Shown here: piece after piece, positions 1 to 5,886 of the stretch | Position numbering within the stretch: the stretch's first letter is position 1 | Layout: the number at the start of each line of letters is the position of its first letter | Origin: Methylococcales bacterium | GTDB lineage: Bacteria; Pseudomonadota; Gammaproteobacteria; Methylococcales; Methylomonadaceae | Assembly (NCBI GenBank): GCA_009692395.1 | Contig: SHZG01000079.1 | Coordinates: 1 to 10,039 of the forward strand | Direction: 5' to 3' | Length of the DNA: 10,039 bases | Notes under the pieces: model-generated | Databases searched by the model: none | Seen by the model: only the letters and a program-made list of their open reading frames with translations | Told to the model about the DNA's origin: nothing | Program-made: the position numbers and the translations under genes

Positions 1-72
1 TGCATTGCGTCCTGACTTGCCAATCTGGTTACTTTTACAGAATGGACAGGTGATTTCTTGGTAGCAGCTCAT
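1..72 (-). CDS. insA: IS1-family transposase first ORF (InsA-like), N-terminal 24 codons, cut by window edge
   Basis: Read on the minus strand from the ATG at 72-70, this gives 24 residues that run off the window edge. They contain a CPFC motif at residues 9-12 followed by KSNQIGKSGRNA. The InsA protein of IS1 elements begins with the same kind of CPxC zinc-finger segment and a KxGxxxxG-type stretch. InsA binds the IS ends and, by -1 frameshifting into InsB, supplies the N-terminus of the transposase in classical IS1. The ATG lies 73 bases inside the terminal repeat at 124-145, the spacing expected for this family. The rest of the protein lies left of the window, so intactness cannot be judged. 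The identification rests on motif plus terminal repeat. Confidence 0.8.
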   Translation of the reverse strand, partial: MSCYQEITCPFCKSNQIGKSGRNA

Positions 73-123
73 AAGGTCTTTTAGGTAAGTGTGATTTTAT
101 TCTGCCCGTGATTTTAATCTATC

Positions 124-145
124 ATCACAGATTTAACCCACTACC
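124..145 (-). repeat. IS1 terminal inverted repeat, left-hand copy (InsA-proximal end)
   Basis: Read on the minus strand from 145 inward, the sequence is GGTAGTGGGTTAAATCTGT followed by GAT. The same 19 bases, with a single mismatch, start at 9792 on the plus strand and read inward into the second IS1-family copy. The two ends are therefore the opposite termini of the same element type. This defines the right edge of the left IS copy at about base 145 and places the truncated cheR fragment directly against it. Confidence 0.8.
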
Positions 146-150
146 GTTTT

Positions 151-525
151 TATATTCAAGCAATGGATATTTCAGAGACGGCTTTAGACATCGCCAGAGC
201 CGCACGTTATAACGATTTTGAAATTAAGCGCGGTTTATCATTACCCCGTCGCCATCAATATTTTGATAATTGCTGGATATTACGGCCTAATATTCGCCTG
301 AGAGTCCATTTTGATACCATCAATTTAACCCGTGATTTTTCAGCATTAGGGCAGTTTTATTTGATTTTATGCCGCAATGTCACCATTTATTTTACCCACG
401 AAATGCGTTACAAAATATTATCAACCATGACGAAAATGCTGACTAAACAAGGTATTTTGCTAATTGGTGCAACTGAATCAGTGCGCAGTCGAAAAGGTGA
501 TTTTAATACAACAGAATTTGAATAG
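151..525 (+). pseudogene. cheR: Chemotaxis protein methyltransferase CheR, C-terminal fragment
   Basis: CheR uses S-adenosylmethionine to methylate glutamates on chemoreceptors. The reading frame is open from about 151, directly after the IS1 end; the first ATG in it is at 163. From there it reads ATDIS-like MDISETALDIARAARY, then an LCRNVTIYF motif (residues 69-77 from the ATG) and a GILLIGATES strand. All are hallmarks of the CheR SAM-binding domain. The alpha-helical N-terminal CheR domain and the first SAM motif (GxGxxxGEE type) are missing, lost at the IS boundary. Only about 120 residues remain of roughly 270. The frame stops at TAG (523-525). In the same frame CIYLKANYL follows before the next stop, resembling a CheR C-terminal strand, so the TAG may itself be a nonsense mutation. 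No ribosome binding site precedes the ATG. The fragment is almost certainly non-functional. Confidence 0.82.
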
Positions 526-641
526 TGTATTTACCTTAAGGCGAACTATCTGTAGGTGCGATTAAAACAACGCCCGCCTAATGAACAACTAATGTTACGA
601 ATGAAAGGTCTACCAACTCCAACACCATTAAGGAGAACACC

Positions 642-851
642 ATGAAATTTAAGCCATGTATTACTGGCAAATGCACAGACCAAGGCACACACTGCGAAGG
701 GTGCGGTCGTAGTCACGAAGACATTGCCGAAACCAAAAAATTAGTGAAAGCTCTAGTAGATTTTGCCCAACGCAAAGGTTATGAAAATAACGAAGACTTT
801 GCTTTGTTTATCGGTAAAAGCCTATTGAATAAACTACAACCGCCTGCATAA
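642..851 (+). CDS. Small four-cysteine protein, DUF1289-like
   Basis: This 69-residue protein has an excellent ribosome binding site (AAGGAG seven bases before the ATG), so it is very likely translated. The N-terminal third holds four cysteines, C6, C11, C18 and C21, spaced C-x4-C-x6-C-x2-C and followed by GRSHEDIAE. This resembles the CxGCGRTxxEI pattern of DUF1289, a small family presumed to bind metal or an iron-sulfur cluster but without a settled function. The C-terminal part is a predicted amphipathic helical stretch (about 30-66) without cysteines, longer than a bare DUF1289 domain. There is no signal peptide or membrane segment. It lies alone on the plus strand between the cheR remnant and dhaL, with a hairpin repeat separating it from dhaL. 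The cysteine arrangement is seen directly; metal binding is inferred. Confidence 0.75.
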   Translation: MKFKPCITGKCTDQGTHCEGCGRSHEDIAETKKLVKALVDFAQRKGYENNEDFALFIGKSLLNKLQPPA

Positions 852-885
852 AAAGAGGGCAGTATCATCAAATTAAACCCTATCG

Positions 886-930
886 TAGCTTGGGTTAGCT
901 GTGAGCTTATCGAACAGCGTAACCCAACAT
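886..930. repeat. Palindromic intergenic repeat (hairpin) between the four-Cys gene and dhaL
   Basis: The arms TTGGGTTAGCTGT (890-902) and ACAGCGTAACCCAA (914-927) pair with one bulged base around an 11-base loop. The unit begins CGTAGCTTGGGTT, like the unit at 7541-7595, which begins CGTAGGTTGG. From memory, palindromes starting GTAGGTTGGGTT and ending AACCCAACA are widely dispersed in gammaproteobacterial and cyanobacterial genomes. There is no clear T-run, so a transcript-stabilising or attenuating role is possible but a classical terminator is not supported. Confidence 0.6.
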
Positions 931-948
931 TGACCTGAGAAAGCCGCT

Positions 949-1581
949 ATGACTTACACACCCACGTTACTACCCCGCTTAATCGAAGCCATCAACGACA
1001 CCATAACAAACAACGCCGAAGAGGTAACGGCTTTAGACCAAGCCATCGGTGACGGCGATCACGTCATTAATTTACAACGCGGACTTGTCGCACTCATGGC
1101 ACAACGTGAAGAACTCAGTCAATTAGATTGGGCAACCGCATGGCAAAAAATGGGCATGACCGTTATGTCCACCATCGGTGGCGCGTCAGGTTCATTATTC
1201 GGCACGTTATTTGCCACTATGAGCAAATCAGCGCTAAACCAAGACATTAATCAACAAACGGTTGCTGCCATTTTTAAAGCAGGTGTAGCCGCAGTTAAAC
1301 AACGTGGCAAAGCCGATGCGGGTGAAAAAACCATGCTTGACGTGTTAATCCCTGTCGCTGATTACTTACAGTCAGCGACGACGATTAGCCTATCGGAAAT
1401 ATTGGAAACCGTTCCAAAAGTAGCTATCGCGGGCATGGAATCCACCCGCGATATGTTAGCCACCAAAGGACGTGCCTCGTATTTAGAAGAACGTTCCCTC
1501 GGTCACATTGATGCAGGCGCGAGAACCAGCCAATTAATGATTTGTGCGATTGTTGCCGTCTTAGCTAAACTGTATGATTGA
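949..1581 (+). CDS. dhaL: Dihydroxyacetone kinase, nucleotide-binding (DhaL) subunit homologue
   Basis: DhaL is the ADP/ATP-carrying subunit that phosphorylates dihydroxyacetone held covalently by DhaK. The 210-residue length matches stand-alone DhaL. Visible motifs are LDQAIGDGDH at residues 29-38, where D30, D35 and D37 are the Mg-nucleotide aspartates; GGASGSLFGT at about 77-86; KADAGEKTMLDVLIP at about 122-136; and KGRASYLEERSLGHIDAGA at about 172-190. All are typical of the family. The residue after GDGDH is V, where most family members have G. No DhaK or phosphotransfer (DhaM) gene lies in the window, so its partner must be encoded elsewhere, or the protein acts on another substrate. 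The start is preceded by a weak purine-rich site (TGAGAAAG). The gene converges on serS, with a hairpin between them. The family call is firm; the substrate is inferred. Confidence 0.88.
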   Translation: MTYTPTLLPRLIEAINDTITNNAEEVTALDQAIGDGDHVINLQRGLVALMAQREELSQLDWATAWQKMGMTVMSTIGGASGSLFGTLFATMSKSALNQDINQQTVAAIFKAGVAAVKQRGKADAGEKTMLDVLIPVADYLQSATTISLSEILETVPKVAIAGMESTRDMLATKGRASYLEERSLGHIDAGARTSQLMICAIVAVLAKLYD

Positions 1582-1604
1582 ATCACGACTTACAAATAAA
1601 TGGG

Positions 1605-1635
1605 ACACGAGGGCGGATGCAATCCGCCCCTACTA
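1605..1635. repeat. Palindromic repeat and possible bidirectional terminator between convergent dhaL and serS
   Basis: A perfect 8-bp stem, GGGCGGAT (1611-1618) with ATCCGCCC (1622-1629), closes a 3-base loop in the 59-base gap between the stop codons of two converging genes. Read on the minus strand the unit begins AGTAGGGGC and ends GCCCT. The unit at 9702-9729 shares that frame with a different core, so the two look like members of one dispersed family. The position suits a shared terminator, but no long T-run follows in either direction. Confidence 0.6.
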
Positions 1636-1640
1636 TAGGT

Positions 1641-2915
1641 TTAACCAATGACCGTTAAGCCGCCCATATAAGGCAATAACGCTTCTGGAATATGAATGTG
1701 TCCTTCTGCATCTTGATAATTTTCCATCACGGCAATCAGCGTTCTACCTGCGGCTAAGCCTGAACCATTGATTGTATGCACTAATTCAGGTTTGCCCGTT
1801 TCTGGATTACGCCATCTTGCTTGTAAACGCCGCGCTTGAAAGTCTTTAAAATTACTGCATGAGGAAATTTCACGGTACGCGCCTTGTGCGGGTAGCCAGA
1901 CTTCTAAATCGTAGGTTTTAGCGGATGAAAAGCCCGTATCGTCTGCACACAACAACATTTTTCGGTACGGTAAATTCAATTTTTTCAAAATAACTTCTGC
2001 ATGAAGGGTTAATTCTTCATGGACACGCGCGGAATCTTCGGGCTTCACAATCTGCACAATTTCTACTTTTTCAAATTGATGTTGGCGTATCATGCCGCGC
2101 ACATCACGCCCATACGCGCCTGCTTCACTGCGAAAACACGGGCTATGACAAACAAATTTCAACGGTAAGTCTTTGGCATCAATAATGACATCACGGACAA
2201 TATTAGTGACGGGGACTTCAGCGGTGGGAATCAAATATAAATCAGGATTAGAATGGGCTTTGAATAAATCGTCTTCAAATTTGGGCAGTTGTCCTGTGCC
2301 GCGTAAACTCTCGGTATTGACTAAAAACGGTACATAAACTTCGTTATAACCGTGTTCATCGGTATGCGTATCAAGCATTAATTGAATAATGGCGCGTTGC
2401 AAACGCGCTAAACCGCCGTTTAATACCACAAACCGCGTACCTGCGATTTTCGCGCCTAATTCAAAATCCATGCCTTGCAAGTGCATACCTAAATCAACAT
2501 GGTCTTTCGCTGCAAAATCAAATTCAGGCAGTTCACCCCAGCGGCTGACTTCTACATTAGCGTCTTCAGATTTACCTTCGGGAACGACTTCATCGAGAAT
2601 GTTTGGAATACTCGACATCAAGCTATCCATGTCGGTTTGAATGCTGGTTAATTCAGTTTCTGCGGCTTTTAAGGCATCGCCTAATTCAGCAACTTGATCT
2701 AATAAAGGCTGTACGTCTTCGCCTTTGGCTTTAGCTTGCCCAATGGCTTTGGCATTGCTATTGCGTTGATTTTGTAGCGCTTGGGTTTTAACTTGTACGT
2801 CTTTGCGTCGCGCTTCTAACGTGGCGTAAGCGGTCGCATCAAACGCAAAGTTGCGCCGCGCTAATTGTGCGACAACAAAATCGAGTTCAGTTCTAAATAA
2901 ACGAGGGTCTAACAT
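1641..2915 (-). CDS. serS: Seryl-tRNA synthetase
   Basis: This cytoplasmic class II aminoacyl-tRNA synthetase charges tRNA-Ser (and tRNA-Sec where present) with serine using ATP. Its 424 residues are the full bacterial length. The N-terminus (about 25-105) is a charged, heptad-like helical region forming the long coiled-coil arm that recognises the tRNA variable arm. The catalytic domain follows. It shows TAE at 231-233 in the serine/ATP pocket, motif 2 with FRSEAGAYGRDVRGMIRQHQ at 261-280, and motif 3 with GSGLAAGRTLIAVMENYQ at 384-401. The start is the ATG at 2915-2913 with a modest AGGT eight to eleven bases upstream. It converges with dhaL and diverges from fhcB, so it is probably its own transcription unit. 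It is intact and ordinary. Confidence 0.98.
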   Translation of the reverse strand: MLDPRLFRTELDFVVAQLARRNFAFDATAYATLEARRKDVQVKTQALQNQRNSNAKAIGQAKAKGEDVQPLLDQVAELGDALKAAETELTSIQTDMDSLMSSIPNILDEVVPEGKSEDANVEVSRWGELPEFDFAAKDHVDLGMHLQGMDFELGAKIAGTRFVVLNGGLARLQRAIIQLMLDTHTDEHGYNEVYVPFLVNTESLRGTGQLPKFEDDLFKAHSNPDLYLIPTAEVPVTNIVRDVIIDAKDLPLKFVCHSPCFRSEAGAYGRDVRGMIRQHQFEKVEIVQIVKPEDSARVHEELTLHAEVILKKLNLPYRKMLLCADDTGFSSAKTYDLEVWLPAQGAYREISSCSNFKDFQARRLQARWRNPETGKPELVHTINGSGLAAGRTLIAVMENYQDAEGHIHIPEALLPYMGGLTVIG

Positions 2916-3128
2916 GGGTGGTTACCTGCAAAAAATGAAAAATAACGCTATTTTATAGTGGAACTTCGTTTTTAATACTGATTAAATAGAACGTATCAAT
3001 TGATAAACGGTATAAGGGGAGGTTTTATGGTGCTATTACTTGTAAAATGCTTCGATGATTGTGTGCTTATGTTAAGCGCATCTGTCACAATAACTTATAC
3101 ATTACAGTGACTCACACAGGGCAACTCC
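2916..3128. promoter_or_regulatory. Divergent serS/fhcB intergenic region
   Basis: This 213-base AT-rich gap must hold the promoters for serS (leftward) and fhcB (rightward). On the plus strand, TTATAC at 3095-3100 is a plausible -10 element for fhcB, giving a short leader of about 20 bases. The matching -35 (around 3072-3077, TTAAGC) is poor. On the minus strand, a TATAAAAT stretch at about 2950-2957 could be the serS -10, again without a good -35. The fhcB -35 region overlaps the dyad at 3064-3080, which could serve as an operator. This is promoter reading by eye only. Confidence 0.4.
3064..3080. promoter_or_regulatory. Imperfect dyad upstream of fhcB, candidate operator
   Basis: TGCTTATGTTAAGCGCA is a near-palindrome (GCTTA/TAAGC arms) sitting where the -35 region of the candidate fhcB promoter would be. 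A very similar 17-mer, TGCTTAAGTTAAGCGTA, occurs after fhcC at 9681-9697 with 15 of 17 identical bases. Chance pairs at this level are not rare in 10 kb, so the evidence is mainly position and symmetry. Confidence 0.25.
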
Positions 3129-4394
3129 ATGATAGAAATAACCGAAGTACCCAGTCCTTTTTGCGGTATTGGCACCGATGACTTGAGTATTCAAGTTGAT
3201 GGGGTCACGTTGAAAGTGCTGGCAAATGGCTGTGCGGTAAACACGCCTTTTTTTGAACAAGCCATTACCGACACCAGCGCACGCGTGGCAGGGCAAGCGG
3301 TTAGTTTAGAAACCGCGATTAGCCATGCGGCGGCGTTATTAAAAAACACCCAATTGCCTGTCATCGGTGGTTGTGCAACGGATGTGAATGGAATGCGCGG
3401 CTTACTCGCCTTAGCTGACCGTATCGGCGCGGTAGTTGATAATATGAATTTCACAAGTGCGCGTAATAATTTCTTAGCCCTGCAAGATTCAGGCTGGATG
3501 AACACCACACTCGCCGAAGTCAAAAACCGTTGTGATGTGTTGATGGTTGTTGGCACGGATTTAGAAACGTTTGCACCGCGTTTTTTTGAGCGTTATCTGT
3601 GGAATTCAGAGGCAATGTTTATGGAAGACACTAGCCAACGCGACATTATTTATTTAGGCAAAGCCCCGTCTGGTGATTTATCCACCTCACCGAACGGCAC
3701 TAAAGCGCGTGTTTTAGAATGCGCGGTTGAAGACCTGCCTGAAGTCATGGCAGTGTTAAGAGCCTTAGTCAAAGGTCGTCCGATACGCGCTACAGAGGTG
3801 TGTGGTGTCCCCGTTGTCGATTTACAATGTATTGCCGACACACTCAAAGCGGCAAAATACGGCGTGGTAACGTGGGCAGCAGGCGCGTTAGCCTACCGTC
3901 AAGCCGAATTGACCGTGCAGATGCTGTCAGAAATGATAAAAGACCTAAACAACACCACCCGCTGTTCAGGCTTACCGCTTGCGGGTAAAGAAGGCGATCA
4001 AACCGCTAACCAAGTCTGTGGCTGGACAACAGGCTATCCTGCTAGAACCAATTTTAGTCGCGGCTATCCCGAATACGACCCATTTTTAAATGACACCAAT
4101 GTGCTATTAGCAGACGGTGAAGCCGATGCGTTAGTCTGGGTGCAAGCCTTCAACACCAATTCAACACCCCCTGCAACCGATTTACCTACTATTGTAGTCG
4201 GACGCTCAGGCATGACGTTTGCCAAAGAACCAGACGTGTTTATCCCCGTTGGTACACCAGGAATTGACCACGCAGGTCATGCCTACCGTATGGATAACGT
4301 GGTGGCGATACGTTTGAAAAAACTCAGAGATTCAGGATTGCCCAGTACGGCGGATGTATTGAACGCTATTGAACAAGCAATGCAGGTTGCGTAA
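3129..4394 (+). CDS. fhcB: Formyltransferase/hydrolase complex subunit B
   Basis: FhcB is the bacterial homologue of FwdB/FmdB, the molybdenum/tungsten subunit of archaeal formylmethanofuran dehydrogenase. In methylotrophic bacteria the complex is not a redox enzyme; FhcB is a structural subunit of the formyltransferase/hydrolase complex that helps hold methylofuran. The 421 residues show the molybdopterin-oxidoreductase-like fold segments, for example GGCATDVNGMRGLLALADRIGAVVDNMN at about 81-108 and VLMVVGTDLETFAPRFFERYLWN at about 138-160. The N-terminus reads SPFCGIGTDDLSIQV and later NGCAVNT. In the archaeal subunits this region carries four cysteines for an iron-sulfur cluster; here only C12 and C35 remain, consistent with loss of the cluster. 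The start is the ATG at 3129 with a weak CAGGGC upstream. It is the first gene of the locus but is separated from fhcA by about 1.5 kb of inserted material. Confidence 0.93.
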   Translation: MIEITEVPSPFCGIGTDDLSIQVDGVTLKVLANGCAVNTPFFEQAITDTSARVAGQAVSLETAISHAAALLKNTQLPVIGGCATDVNGMRGLLALADRIGAVVDNMNFTSARNNFLALQDSGWMNTTLAEVKNRCDVLMVVGTDLETFAPRFFERYLWNSEAMFMEDTSQRDIIYLGKAPSGDLSTSPNGTKARVLECAVEDLPEVMAVLRALVKGRPIRATEVCGVPVVDLQCIADTLKAAKYGVVTWAAGALAYRQAELTVQMLSEMIKDLNNTTRCSGLPLAGKEGDQTANQVCGWTTGYPARTNFSRGYPEYDPFLNDTNVLLADGEADALVWVQAFNTNSTPPATDLPTIVVGRSGMTFAKEPDVFIPVGTPGIDHAGHAYRMDNVVAIRLKKLRDSGLPSTADVLNAIEQAMQVA

Positions 4395-4408
4395 TCCAAC
4401 AATCGCTC

Positions 4409-4441
4409 AAACCTGCGAGGTCTTAAAGACCTCGCAGGTTT
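4409..4441. repeat. Perfect 16-bp-arm hairpin after fhcB, dispersed-type palindrome or terminator
   Basis: Arms 4409-4424 and 4426-4441 are exact reverse complements around a single central A, beginning AAACCTGCGAGG and ending CCTCGCAGGTTT. It starts 15 bases after the fhcB stop codon and is followed by TATTTAG. So perfect a hairpin could end the fhcB transcript, which would leave fhcA, fhcD and fhcC needing another promoter. From memory, palindromes with this CCTGCGAGGTCTT core occur as dispersed repeats in several bacteria. Both readings may be true. Confidence 0.75.
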
Positions 4442-4485
4442 ATTTAGTCAGTCTCAATCATGATTTTTAATGCCGAGAATAAACT

Positions 4486-5099
4486 ATGCCTAAGATTATT
4501 CATCTCGACCAACTTGATTTAAACCAAAGCTATAGCTACGCCGATGATTTGACGTGGCAGTTAAAAGAAGCGGTGGACTTAATCAAAGGTAAGGTCATGC
4601 GGATGTCGCCTGCGCCTAATGTTGCACATCAAAGCATTTCTGGCAATTTACACGCGCTGTTACATCCTTTTTTTAAGCATAAACAATGCCGCGTTTTTGC
4701 CGCGCCGTTTGATGTCCGATTATACGACCGTAAAAAATCCATTTTAAAAAGCTAAGAAATACATACCGTTGTGCAACCTGATTTATGCGTTGTGTGTCAG
4801 CCTGAATTATTAGATAAACAAGGCTGTAACGGTGCACCCGATTGGATTATTGAAATATTATCTAAAGGTAATGCAAAAAAGAAATTCATATTAAATACGA
4901 GTTATATCAAGAAAGCGGTGTCACTGAATATTGGCTAGTTTTTCCAGAACACCAAACTATTCACCAATGCGTATTAAATGCACAGCAACACTATGAATTA
5001 AAACAAATGTACACCAACGATGATATTGCCATACCTCATTTATTCTCAGAATTAGAAATGAATGTGAATGCAATATTTGATACTTGGACGGAAGATTAA
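4486..5099 (+). pseudogene. Uma2-family (DUF820) putative endonuclease, degraded
   Basis: Uma2/DUF820 proteins are PD-(D/E)XK-nuclease-fold proteins of uncertain function, often multicopy and associated with mobile DNA. The first 89 codons give LIKGKVMRMSPAPNVAHQSISGNLHALLHPFF, matching the family's ELIdGeivxMspAPxxxHqxi signature. A TAA at 4753-4755 interrupts the frame. The same frame then continues EIHTVVQPDLCVVCQPELL and APDWIIEILSKGNAKK (the PDxxxEilS active-site region). At about 4875-4881 the sense shifts to the -1 frame, which reads EIHIKYELYQESGVTEYWLVFPE and runs to a stop at 5097-5099. Re-joined, the protein would be about 204 residues, a normal family length. The nonsense codon (probably CAA to TAA) plus the shift make this a pseudogene. 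It lies between fhcB and fhcA, just upstream of vapBC. Confidence 0.85.
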
Positions 5100-5120
5100 T
5101 TTAATAATTCGGTAAAACTA

Positions 5121-5157
5121 CCCAAATCACAAAACACGTTTTTAAGGAAATATCATG
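5121..5157 (+). repeat. Direct repeat, left copy: leader and ribosome binding site of vapB, shared with fhcA
   Basis: Bases 5121-5157 match 5850-5886 at 34 of 37 positions. The first 22 bases are identical, beginning CCCAAATCACAAAACACG. The segment ends with AAGGAAA and the ATG start codon. A perfect 22-base match is far beyond chance in 10 kb. The copies lie 729 bases apart and bracket vapB-vapC. Within them AAAACACGTTTT has AAAAC/GTTTT symmetry. Confidence 0.9.
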
Positions 5158-5394
5158 CTATTAACTTCTGTGACCAGCAAAGGGCAAATTACTATTCCTA
5201 AAACTATTCGTAAGCAATTAGGAATTCGCAAAGGCTGTAAAATACAAGCCACTGTAGTAGGTGACCATATTGAATTACACCTTAGCAATGAAACACCTGA
5301 ACCTAATACTGGTTTTGCTATGTTAAAAAGCAGCCGCGTTGCCGTGCCAGCCGATTTTGATACTGCCAGTCTATTAAATAATGATAGGACTTGA
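5155..5394 (+). CDS. vapB: VapB-type antitoxin with AbrB/MazE-like DNA-binding domain
   Basis: This 79-residue antitoxin would neutralise the downstream VapC toxin and, as a dimer, repress its own promoter. Residues about 4-47 form a SpoVT/AbrB swapped-hairpin domain with the characteristic TSKGQITIPKTIRKQLGIRKG motif followed by KIQATVVGDHIEL. The C-terminal tail (about 50-79), with GFAMLKSSRVAVPADFD, is the kind of extended segment that wraps around the PIN toxin. Start: ATG at 5155 with AAGGAAA five bases upstream, inside the duplicated leader. The gene overlaps vapC by 14 bases, typical of coupled toxin-antitoxin pairs. It has no visible lesions. Its leader is nearly the same as that of fhcA, which is unexpected for an unrelated gene. 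Confidence 0.9.
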   Translation: MLLTSVTSKGQITIPKTIRKQLGIRKGCKIQATVVGDHIELHLSNETPEPNTGFAMLKSSRVAVPADFDTASLLNNDRT

Positions 5395-5797
5395 TACTAA
5401 TATTCTGGCGCGTTATTACATACAAGACGAAGCCGATAAGGAAGCTGAAAAGCAACATCAGTTAGCACGCACACTGATAGAATCTGGACAAGCCTTAATG
5501 GTTTGTAAAACGGTTATGCTGGAGTTTGAATGGATGATGCGCGGTTATTACCATTTTTCAGTGCCTGAGATTGTCGCTGTTTTTAAACATTTGCTATCAC
5601 TTGAGTCTGTTAGCTTGGAAGATAGAGCCAGTATTCAACAGGCGGTTGCTAATTTTGAATCAGGTTTTGATTTTGCCGATGCCTTGCATCATGCCAGTTA
5701 TATAAAGTGTGACACTGTGGCTTCTTTTGATGACAAAAAGTTTGCCAGACGCGCTATGCGTATTGGTCTCAATCCTACGGTGATAGTGCCAAAATAA
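5381..5797 (+). CDS. vapC: VapC-type PIN-domain ribonuclease toxin
   Basis: PIN-domain toxins are Mg-dependent ribonucleases that cut specific RNAs (tRNA or rRNA in studied cases) when freed from the antitoxin. The 138 residues keep the acidic residues expected of the family: D5 in GLDTNIL near the N-terminus, E48 in VMLEFEW, D100 in FDFADALH, and D117 in SFDDKKF. Length is normal and the frame intact, so the toxin looks active. The ATG at 5381 lies within the last codons of vapB, giving a 14-base overlap and probable translational coupling. The pair sits between a dead Uma2-type gene and fhcA, bracketed by direct repeats. The target RNA cannot be told from sequence. Confidence 0.92.
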   Translation: MIGLDTNILARYYIQDEADKEAEKQHQLARTLIESGQALMVCKTVMLEFEWMMRGYYHFSVPEIVAVFKHLLSLESVSLEDRASIQQAVANFESGFDFADALHHASYIKCDTVASFDDKKFARRAMRIGLNPTVIVPK

Positions 5798-5849
5798 CCG
5801 CGTGATTGGCTCTATTCATACAATGCTACACTATTGCTCATAGCCCATT

Positions 5850-5886
5850 CCCAAATCACAAAACACGTTTTAAAGGAAACACCATG
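5850..5886 (+). repeat. Direct repeat, right copy: leader and ribosome binding site of fhcA
   Basis: This is the second copy of the segment at 5121-5157, with three mismatches, ending at the fhcA start codon with AAAGGAAACACC before ATG. It supplies the ribosome binding site of fhcA and supports the start at 5884 over any upstream start. Homology between the copies does not extend into the preceding bases (5798-5849 is unlike 5100-5120). Confidence 0.9.

Larger units (their letters stand above)
1..145 (-). mobile_element. IS1-family insertion sequence, partial (left copy)
   Basis: This is the InsA-proximal end of an IS1-family element transcribed leftward. It comprises the terminal repeat (124-145), a short leader, and the first 24 codons of the InsA-like ORF. 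The element continues outside the window. Its right edge abuts the broken cheR gene, so it, or an ancestral insertion, is the likely cause of that truncation. Confidence 0.8.

Noticed and set aside
2389..2640. Plus-strand ORF inside serS
   Set aside because: It is antisense to the conserved seryl-tRNA synthetase and has no independent support.
3102..3847. Several minus-strand and alternate-frame ORFs across fhcB
   Set aside because: They are shadows of a well-conserved gene, without ribosome binding sites or recognisable domains.
5798..5849. Strong promoter for fhcA between vapC and the leader repeat
   Set aside because: TACAAT (5819-5824) and TACACT (5827-5832) could be -10 elements, but no properly spaced -35 is visible (TTGGCT at 5806-5811 is only 15 bases from TACACT), so it was not listed as a feature.
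5806..5883. Longer fhcA start at a TTG codon (26 extra residues)
   Set aside because: The extra residues cover the duplicated leader and lack family similarity, while ATG 5884 has AAAGGAAA just upstream and begins the typical LIKLTGGVVYDPA sequence.
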